This document shows positions 24,285 to 29,731 of a DNA stretch of 29,731 bases, one piece after another. The notes under the pieces are model-generated. The model saw nothing but the letters and a program-made list of their open reading frames with translations. It ran no database searches and had not been told where the DNA came from. The number at the start of each line of letters is the position of its first letter. The stretch's first letter is position 1. The translations under genes and the position numbers were made by a program. This DNA is from CAYPCH01 sp964409165 (GTDB taxonomy: Bacteria; Bacillota; Clostridia; Acetivibrionales; Acetivibrionaceae). The DNA lies in NCBI GenBank assembly GCA_964409165.1, contig CAYPCH010000036.1, forward strand, positions 1-29,731, written 5' to 3'.

Positions 24285-25285
24285 GTAACAATATTCGTGT
24301 GCCAGGCTTTCCTCCACCGGAAAAACAAGATATTGTACAGTTTTATATATTAAAAAGTCTTTCTTATTCCACCAGAATGATGCTATATCTCATACTTATA
24401 TTGGTTGGTTTTCTTATTCAACTGCTTACGCTGTCGAGATGGCCCGGAGCAATATTCTTAGTGTTTGCTACCCTGCTAAACCTAGTTCGCGGATACGATA
24501 GCCGCGCAAGACTGAAAAGCTTTTTTACCGATGGCAAATGGACTGAAGTTGATATAGACCGTATTCACCAGATCGTACAGCTTGATGTCAAAATATCAAA
24601 ATGGGATAAGGACATACTTGATATCAGTAATCCATCGGGAATGTTTGCATTTATACTAATCCTTGTAGGTTTGTTCATTGGTTCATCTTTTTTAACTGCA
24701 ATCTCTCAGTCAGTTATAATAGGAATTATTACCATTGATATAATCATACTTATTTTACCCCTATGGTTTAACGGAATACGTCGCATTCTTAAACAAAATA
24801 ATCTTCGGATTAAAGTAGATATTATAATATTTCTGGAAGCATTCTTTAAGAAAACAAGGAAAAACGGAGAAAACTTCAAGCCCGCACTGATGCTTGCAAA
24901 GGATAAATCCGGAAAAAGCCTTCCGACCGATTCAAGGTTTACAATTGCTTTTGACGGTATGCCCGCTGATTTTTATGGTATTCAGGCACAGATAAATATA
25001 AATCTGGTACAAGGTACAAGTTACCCATATTTTTATTGTGTTATACCGGCAAAGCCGGGTTTCGGTCTGAAGGAATATCTCTCTAAACTTTATAAGGCAA
25101 AAAATGTAACGATAGAATTCCAGGAAGATCAAAATGCAGAGGTAATTGTTATAAGGCAGTATACAACAAAAACTTCTGGTTATCATACAAAAACCAAAGA
25201 TTGCAGGCAAATTCTGGAGCTTGCTCTTGTAAATGCAAGATTAATTCTTGGATCTCAGAGTAATAATACAGAAGACAACATCTAG
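24281..25285 (+). CDS. Four-TM membrane protein of the radical SAM operon, unknown function
   Basis: A 334-residue protein with four predicted membrane helices in two pairs (about 33-50 and 54-69; 120-138 and 144-162), separated by a charged loop, and a soluble C-terminal domain (170-334). The C-terminal domain has no motif I recognise. The ATG at 24281 has AAGGAG about seven bases upstream and overlaps the maturase stop as ATGA; a longer frame from 24242 lacks a ribosome binding site. Tight coupling suggests it works with the tailed membrane protein, for example as an assembly partner, anchor or channel (inference). There is no cysteine tail and no protease or ABC transporter motif. Confidence 0.85.
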   Translation: MSNNIRVPGFPPPEKQDIVQFYILKSLSYSTRMMLYLILILVGFLIQLLTLSRWPGAIFLVFATLLNLVRGYDSRARLKSFFTDGKWTEVDIDRIHQIVQLDVKISKWDKDILDISNPSGMFAFILILVGLFIGSSFLTAISQSVIIGIITIDIIILILPLWFNGIRRILKQNNLRIKVDIIIFLEAFFKKTRKNGENFKPALMLAKDKSGKSLPTDSRFTIAFDGMPADFYGIQAQININLVQGTSYPYFYCVIPAKPGFGLKEYLSKLYKAKNVTIEFQEDQNAEVIVIRQYTTKTSGYHTKTKDCRQILELALVNARLILGSQSNNTEDNI

Positions 25286-25317
25286 TACTTTAATTCTGTT
25301 ACCCGGGAACCTAGTCT

Positions 25318-26112
25318 TCATCCTACCTTTACAGGTATAATATAAGGTTTACCGCTTTTTGTATCTTTAATTATATGAGGCTTTATACCGTATGCCTTAT
25401 GAATATTTTCCTCATTAAGAACCTTTTTAGGCTCTCCTTGAGCAACTATGACTCCATTATTAATCAAAATCAGGTAATCACAATAGGATGATGCCAGATT
25501 AAGGTCGTGTAAAACAGTTATAACTGTCTTGTTTTCTTTTGTCAAACCCTTTATTATATCAAGAACTTCCATCTGGTGGTGTATGTCAAGGTGTGATACA
25601 GGTTCATCGAGAAGTACAACCCCTGTCTGCTGTACAAGAGCCCTAGCAATAAATACCCTCTGCCTTTCACCACCACTCACTTCATTAATCTTTCTGTCCT
25701 TTAAATGCCATACATGGGACTCAAGCATTGCCTTTTTTGCAATGTCTATATCGGCGCTGTTTTCAGCCTGAAACCTTTTTATATAAGGATACCTTCCCAT
25801 AAGCACAATATCCATTACGCAAAAATCACAGCTGGACTCCACGCCCTGATACATACATGCAACTTTTCTTGAAAGTTCTTTACTCTTCAATTTACTTACA
25901 TCGCTATTATCTATATATATCGCACCCTTTTGAGGTTTAAGCGTTTTAGCCATGCTTTTGAGTAAAGTGGTTTTACCGGAACCATTCGGACCTAAAATAC
26001 CATAAAGGCGACCTTGCTCAAGATTTATAGAAATCTCCCGGAGCACTTTTGTTTTGCCATATGAAACATCAAGACTCTTTACAGTCATAGGATAAGTTTT
26101 TGCAAATTCCAT
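25318..26112 (-). CDS. btuD: Corrinoid (vitamin B12) ABC transporter, ATP-binding protein
   Basis: A 264-residue ABC ATPase powering import through the permease encoded just upstream. Walker A GPNGSGKTT (41-49), signature VSGGERQRV, Walker B VVLLDEPVSHLD and the switch His in VLHDLNLA are present, in the FecE/BtuD arrangement. Its ATG directly abuts the btuC stop, with GAGG upstream inside btuC. The family alone cannot tell B12 from iron-siderophore import; the cobalamin riboswitch ahead of the operon favours corrinoids. Confidence 0.92.
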   Translation of the reverse strand: MEFAKTYPMTVKSLDVSYGKTKVLREISINLEQGRLYGILGPNGSGKTTLLKSMAKTLKPQKGAIYIDNSDVSKLKSKELSRKVACMYQGVESSCDFCVMDIVLMGRYPYIKRFQAENSADIDIAKKAMLESHVWHLKDRKINEVSGGERQRVFIARALVQQTGVVLLDEPVSHLDIHHQMEVLDIIKGLTKENKTVITVLHDLNLASSYCDYLILINNGVIVAQGEPKKVLNEENIHKAYGIKPHIIKDTKSGKPYIIPVKVG

Positions 26113-27165
26113 TTATAACATCCTCTTCTTTCTTTTTAACAGTAATAAAACAAAAAACGGTGCACCAAACATTGAAGTTACCGCCCCGACAGGAACTTCA
26201 GCAGGCGAAACAGCAATTCTTGCCAAAGTATCACATATAACCAAAAAAACCGCTCCCCCCAAGGCTGAAAAAGGCAAAACCACCCTGTTATCAGATCCTG
26301 TAACAAGCCGTACTGTATGCGGAATAATAAGCCCCACAAATCCTATAACCCCTCCCACAGATACACAAGATGCCACAATCAATGAACATATAAAAAGCAG
26401 TATTTTTTTAACTCTTTCAACCTCAACTCCTAAGCTTCTGGCTTCATCCTCTCCGGAAGCAATAATATTTAAATCCCTGGCATAAATAAATATAAACAAT
26501 ATACACAAAATAATAACAGGTAAAAGTAATGCAATCTGACCCCAGCTTGCAGTTGAAACACTTCCCATCGTCCAGAAAACAATCTTCTCCACTTTATCCC
26601 TGTTTAAAACCATTATAACGGATATTACCGACAACGCAAAATTCCCAACTGCCACACCAGCAAGCAGAAGGTTTGTATTGGATATTCTGGCACCACTTTT
26701 TGCTATAGTAAATACAATAAAAATAGTCAGAAGCGAAAATATAAAAGCCGCTGCCGAAGAAAGCCCAAATCCCATTATTCCACTCTCAAAACCTGCTGCT
26801 ATAGCCAGTGCCGCACCAAGTGCCGCACCTGATGATACACCTAGAACATACGGGTCTGCCAAAGGGTTAATAAACATTCCCTGATATGTAGCTCCTGAAA
26901 CTGAAAGTCCCATACCAATTATTGCAGCTGCTAAAAGCCTCGGAACACGCACATCCCATATTATCAGGCTGTGCACTTCATTAATTGGGTCTGAAAAAAA
27001 AACCTTACCGACAAATGGTATCCTTGCACATATTATCCTGAGCGATTCAAAAAAAGATATATTTGCCGTACCTATTGTCGACATGAAAATTATCATAGCT
27101 AGCAATGTAATTATGCCCAATAACAAAACTATTAAGTATGTATGTCTTTTATCTGAAAATGACAT
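26113..27165 (-). CDS. btuC: Corrinoid ABC transporter permease (FecCD/BtuC family)
   Basis: A permease of about 350 residues with roughly ten membrane helices and family motifs DVRVPRLLAAAIIGMGLSVSG, GMFINPLADPYVLGVSSGA, and GFVGLIIPH where it contacts the ATPase. The start is uncertain: the ATG at 27165 has GGAG about 12 bases upstream, while ATGs or TTGs at 27177 and 27183 sit on or inside that GGAG. It is separated from btuF by about 300 bp containing palindromic repeat copy B, which probably inserted into the operon. Confidence 0.92.
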   Translation of the reverse strand: MSFSDKRHTYLIVLLLGIITLLAMIIFMSTIGTANISFFESLRIICARIPFVGKVFFSDPINEVHSLIIWDVRVPRLLAAAIIGMGLSVSGATYQGMFINPLADPYVLGVSSGAALGAALAIAAGFESGIMGFGLSSAAAFIFSLLTIFIVFTIAKSGARISNTNLLLAGVAVGNFALSVISVIMVLNRDKVEKIVFWTMGSVSTASWGQIALLLPVIILCILFIFIYARDLNIIASGEDEARSLGVEVERVKKILLFICSLIVASCVSVGGVIGFVGLIIPHTVRLVTGSDNRVVLPFSALGGAVFLVICDTLARIAVSPAEVPVGAVTSMFGAPFFVLLLLKRKKRML

Positions 27166-27205
27166 CTCTATACACATCTCCAAAATTTATTATAAAACTT
27201 ATTTA

Positions 27206-27342
27206 CTCAACTTTCCCACTTATAGTATTTTGAGGCTCTGGTTGCTCACAAGTTAAGGGCAAAAAGTTTACTTTTTGCCCTTAACTTGTGAGCAATGCTA
27301 CGTTAGTGGCAAAGAGCCCATAAATACTGTGGGAAAGTTGAG
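27206..27342 (+). repeat. Dispersed palindromic repeat, copy B, between btuF and btuC
   Basis: A 137-bp element with the same 14-bp inverted ends as copies A and C. Its centre is a perfect 23-bp stem (27244-27266 with 27271-27293) closed by a TTTA loop. The GGGC/GCCC pair replaces the GGTC/GACC of the other two copies, a compensatory change. It lies inside the btu operon, where its hairpin would be transcribed. Confidence 0.9.
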
Positions 27343-27461
27343 TTATTTATATGCTTTTTCTTAAATATTTTACTTGTAAGTTTTACTTGCGTTAACTTAT
27401 GTTTGTATTTCTTACTATATTAGATTGCTTTATACAACATTAAATGCTTTATTTAACTTTA

Positions 27462-28400
27462 TTAAAATGCTTCCGGATGTATGATTTTAGCCATTTCAAG
27501 CAATCCGTCAACCAGCCTTGGACCTTGCCTATCCAGCATATTGTTGTCAATCTCGTAGAGTCTTCCTTCTTTTACCGCATTGAGACTGTTATATCCGTTA
27601 GTATTTTTAATACCTGCTTTGGTATCAAAATACTTTGAGCAAATAATTATATCGGGATTTTTTTCAATTAGTTTCTCAAGGCTGTATTTCCAGCCTTCAA
27701 CATCATAAGCCGCATTTTTCCCTCCGGCCATTTCAATAATGCGTGAAATAAATGTATCTTTTCCAGCGGTATAGTCTCCATATTTGCCATAGCCTACAAC
27801 ATAATAAACGCTTGGTTTTTCAAGAGCCTTAACCTTATTCTCAACCATTTCAATTTTTTGTTCCATATCACTTATAATAACGTCAGCCTTCTCCTTTGCA
27901 TTAAGCACTGCCCCCAGCTTTTGCATTATTTCATAAACCCCTTCAAAGCTCTCTTCCCCATAAAGCACCGCAACTTTCATACCAACTCCCTCAAGCTTCG
28001 CAAGAGTTTCCTTCTGAAAATGTGTTGAGGCAATGATCAGATCTGGCTTAAGTTCAAGAATCTTTTCAATATTAGGACTCTCCAGACTTCCTACTTGCTC
28101 AATACCGCTTACCTCCTCAGGATAATCGCAAAATTCGGTTCTTCCTACCAGCTTGTCCTGTTTTCCGAGAGCAAAAATGCTTTCTGTTACACCCGGAGCA
28201 ATTGATACTATCCTTCCAGGTTCACTGTCCAAAACTATTTTTCTTCCGAAGGAATCCACAAGTGTCATAGGAAAAACAGGCTGTCCAGCTTCATCGGAAG
28301 TGCCCAAATTTATCATGCTGTCATTTTCTATACTGCATGCAGTCATCTGAAAAACTAACACTATTGCAAACAAAGATAAAAGTAAACTTCTGGCTTTCAT
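27462..28400 (-). CDS. btuF: Corrinoid-binding lipoprotein of the ABC transporter
   Basis: A 312-residue extracellular substrate-binding protein tethered by lipid. The signal sequence ends in lipobox QMTAC (C22). The mature part has two lobes of the BtuF/FhuD class: RIVSIAPGVTESIFALG with LVGRTEFCDYP, a long central helix, then GGKNAAYDVEGW and LDRQGPRLVDGL. I chose the ATG at 28400 because GAGGAG lies eight bases upstream and the protein then begins with the signal peptide; a longer frame to 28451 starts with an implausible charged extension. It is the first gene after the cobalamin riboswitch. Confidence 0.92.
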   Translation of the reverse strand: MKARSLLLSLFAIVLVFQMTACSIENDSMINLGTSDEAGQPVFPMTLVDSFGRKIVLDSEPGRIVSIAPGVTESIFALGKQDKLVGRTEFCDYPEEVSGIEQVGSLESPNIEKILELKPDLIIASTHFQKETLAKLEGVGMKVAVLYGEESFEGVYEIMQKLGAVLNAKEKADVIISDMEQKIEMVENKVKALEKPSVYYVVGYGKYGDYTAGKDTFISRIIEMAGGKNAAYDVEGWKYSLEKLIEKNPDIIICSKYFDTKAGIKNTNGYNSLNAVKEGRLYEIDNNMLDRQGPRLVDGLLEMAKIIHPEAF

Positions 28401-28529
28401 ATTATTTCTCCTCTTTAAAAAAATAAACCTCTCGACAAAACTTACGGTCAAGAAGATTTATAATGGTTAAATCCGCGGCTTATAACGCATTACAACACCC
28501 TCCATCGCTCGTAGAGTCTGTGATGTTAT

Positions 28530-28690
28530 TTACAGGGCAGGTCTTCTGACTTGGGTTCATCGATGCCTTATGCCTTCCCGGCAAACCAGTGGCAATTTAT
28601 AAAGCATCTCATCCTCACAGCGGCGGGACCGTACAGGACTTTCACCTGATTCCCTATTAAACGGCAGACCATCAAGGCTCCTGCCAGTTA
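28530..28690 (-). ncRNA. Cobalamin riboswitch
   Basis: On the minus strand the region carries the class hallmarks in order: a GGCAGG/CCTGCC closing stem, GGGAATCAGGTGAAAGTCC, GCCGCTGTGAGG, the B12-box-type TTGCCACTGG, and GGGAAGGC...CCAAGTCAGAAGACCTGCC. Adenosylcobalamin binding would lower expression of btuFCD. The expression platform lies between 28401 and 28530; no clear terminator is visible, so control may be at translation. Confidence 0.95.
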
Positions 28691-28719
28691 ACCCATAAAT
28701 AAATTATTCGATTGAGTAA

Positions 28720-28749
28720 AATCTATCACATTTAAATTGCATATGTCAA
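28720..28749 (-). promoter_or_regulatory. Promoter upstream of the cobalamin riboswitch
   Basis: On the minus strand, TTGACA (28744-28749), an 18-bp spacer and TAGATT (28720-28725), just ahead of the riboswitch. The -10 is only a fair match. Confidence 0.5.
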
Positions 28750-28859
28750 TACTCAAATTAGCATCGCACCCGCAAGAACTAATTTATTTTTTTAAATAAC
28801 TACAGCAACCAAACCTCACAATAAAATGCATTGGTTACGACAGACAACTAATTTTTTCG

Positions 28860-29153
28860 TTATTTTAACAACATTGAGCCGTATACAAAAATGCAAGCAA
28901 TAATCATTAAAGCCGCACATATCCAGATAAATATCGCAACCATCTTATTTGTTTTGTACTGAATAAAACCATTCAGAGCTACTATAATTGCAAGCATAGG
29001 CATTACAATGTTATTACTCACGTCAACTTTGAGCAAGCCTGCCAAACTAATTGCCGACAAAATAATGACACAACAGGATAACACTAATGTTATTATTGTA
29101 GCACTCTTTTCAAACAGTGATTTTCTCTGCCATGCTTCTATAAATCTACTCAT
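28860..29153 (-). CDS. Small three-TM membrane protein (DUF3953-like)
   Basis: A 97-residue protein with three hydrophobic segments (about 18-39, 48-64 and 71-94) and a short basic N-terminus (MSRFIEAWQRKS). The last two segments, with MLAIIVALNGFIQYKTNK between them, resemble the small DUF3953-type membrane proteins of Firmicutes; this is recalled, not searched. The ATG at 29153 has CGGAG six bases upstream, which supports it as a real gene. It stands alone. Function unknown. Confidence 0.75.
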   Translation of the reverse strand: MSRFIEAWQRKSLFEKSATIITLVLSCCVIILSAISLAGLLKVDVSNNIVMPMLAIIVALNGFIQYKTNKMVAIFIWICAALMIIACIFVYGSMLLK

Positions 29154-29330
29154 ATTTTTCTCCGCCTTTATGATTGTATTAAACCCGTGCTCTTATTCAT
29201 AGTTTAAAAATAAAGCTCAATACAATATGCAATGCAAATCAACTATAAATATCTTACTATATTTTCATCCTACATACAATTATGCTTTGACTGTATTAAT
29301 AAGGGAAATGATTCTTCATTAACTTATTTA

Positions 29331-29463
29331 CTCAACTTTCCCACCTATAGTATTTTGAGGCTCTGGTTGCTCACAAGTTAAGGTCAAAAAGTTTACTTTT
29401 TGACCGCGGTGAGCAATGCTACGTTAGCGGCAAAGAGCCCATAAATACTGTGGGAAAGTTAAG
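29331..29463 (+). repeat. Dispersed palindromic repeat, copy C, next to the tRNA cluster
   Basis: A 133-bp element in the same orientation as copy B and nearly identical to the reverse complement of copy A, including the GGTCAAAAAG/CTTTTTGACC stem and CCGCGGTGAGC arm. One end has a base change (GTTAAG for GTTGAG). It lies just beyond the tRNA terminator. The rest of the interval 29154-29330 shows nothing recognisable. Confidence 0.9.
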
Positions 29464-29475
29464 TTATTTATAAAA

Positions 29476-29505
29476 AAGATCTGTAATCTACTGATTACAG
29501 ATCTT
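29476..29505 (-). terminator. Terminator of the tRNA operon
   Basis: A perfect 13-bp stem (AAGATCTGTAATC/GATTACAGATCTT) with a four-base loop, directly after the tRNA-Lys CCA and followed by T-rich sequence on the minus strand. Confidence 0.85.
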
Positions 29506-29506
29506 T

Positions 29507-29582
29507 TGGTGAGCCATCCGCGACTCGAACGCGGGACACCATGATTAAAAGTCATGTGCTCTGCCAACTGAGCTAATGGCCC
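29507..29582 (-). tRNA. tRNA-Lys (anticodon TTT)
   Basis: A 76-nt cloverleaf with encoded CCA. The acceptor stem pairs GGGCCAT with ATGGCTC; AGCTCAGTTGGCAGAGC forms the D arm, CATGACTTTTAATCATG the anticodon arm with TTT, and GTTCGAGTC the T loop. Last tRNA of the cluster. Confidence 0.96.
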
Positions 29583-29585
29583 GTA

Positions 29586-29662
29586 TGGCAGGGATGGCAG
29601 GACTCGAACCTACGAAATGCCAGAGTCAAAGTCTGGTGCCTTACCGACTTGGCTACATCCCT
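29586..29662 (-). tRNA. tRNA-Gln (anticodon TTG)
   Basis: A 77-nt cloverleaf with encoded CCA. The acceptor stem AGGGATG/CATCCCT has discriminator G; the anticodon arm CCAGACTTTGACTCTGG shows TTG. It is 3 bp upstream of tRNA-Lys, consistent with one transcript. Confidence 0.96.
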
Positions 29663-29668
29663 AAATAC

Positions 29669-29731
<63 letters not shown>

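Noticed and set aside
25318..28400. Iron-siderophore transporter
   Set aside because: The protein families alone allow it, but a clear cobalamin riboswitch precedes the operon.

Overview
The window comes from a low-GC, anaerobic, endospore-forming member of the Clostridia. The evidence is an electron-bifurcating [FeFe] hydrogenase operon, a YyaC-type sporulation protein, AGGAGG-type ribosome binding sites and AT-rich intergenic DNA. The gene order hydC / HATPase / small ferredoxin / hydB / hydA resembles that of Clostridium (Acetivibrio/Hungateiclostridium) thermocellum and relatives; this placement is an inference from memory.

Layout. 1-297: three 97-bp tandem copies of a terminator that also duplicates the 3' end of hydA. 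298-5386 (minus): the trimeric NADH- and ferredoxin-dependent hydrogenase operon, read hydC, standalone HATPase, [2Fe-2S] protein, hydB, hydA. It is driven by a near-consensus promoter with a perfect Rex-type operator just downstream of the -10. 5782-9031 (minus): a second operon of DRTGG protein, RsbW/RsbT-like ATPase, sensory-type [FeFe]-hydrogenase homologue, second DRTGG protein and PHP phosphoesterase, which looks like a redox or H2 sensing and signalling module. 9215-12759: a TGS-domain nucleoside kinase (minus) and divergent prfC (plus). 12887-17406: a conserved hypothetical, a GT-C glycosyltransferase-like membrane protein, xth and cysK. 17661-21000 (minus): a secreted M4 metalloprotease with three C-terminal repeats, and yyaC. 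21244-25285 (plus): a three-gene operon for a membrane-anchored protein ending in a (Cys-X3)n tail, a PqqD-like/radical SAM/SPASM maturase and a four-TM membrane protein. 25318-28400 (minus): btuFCD corrinoid uptake behind a cobalamin riboswitch. 28860-29153: a small membrane protein. 29507-29731 (minus): tRNA-Lys, tRNA-Gln and tRNA-His (cut by the window edge).

The strongest candidate for a new system is the 21.1-25.3 kb operon. A radical SAM enzyme is translationally coupled, by ATGA overlaps on both sides, to a large membrane protein. That protein's predicted cytosolic C-terminus carries ten cysteines at exact four-residue spacing (C-H-S/D-A). This looks like a RiPP-type modification applied to the tail of a membrane protein rather than to a small peptide. 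Second is the pairing of a bifurcating hydrogenase with a sensory-type hydrogenase operon. The sensory homologue keeps the four H-cluster cysteines but has Ala in place of the proton-relay Cys, and both promoters carry full or degenerate Rex-like sites. Three dispersed 133-137 bp palindromic repeats with a compensatory stem change are a third point of interest.
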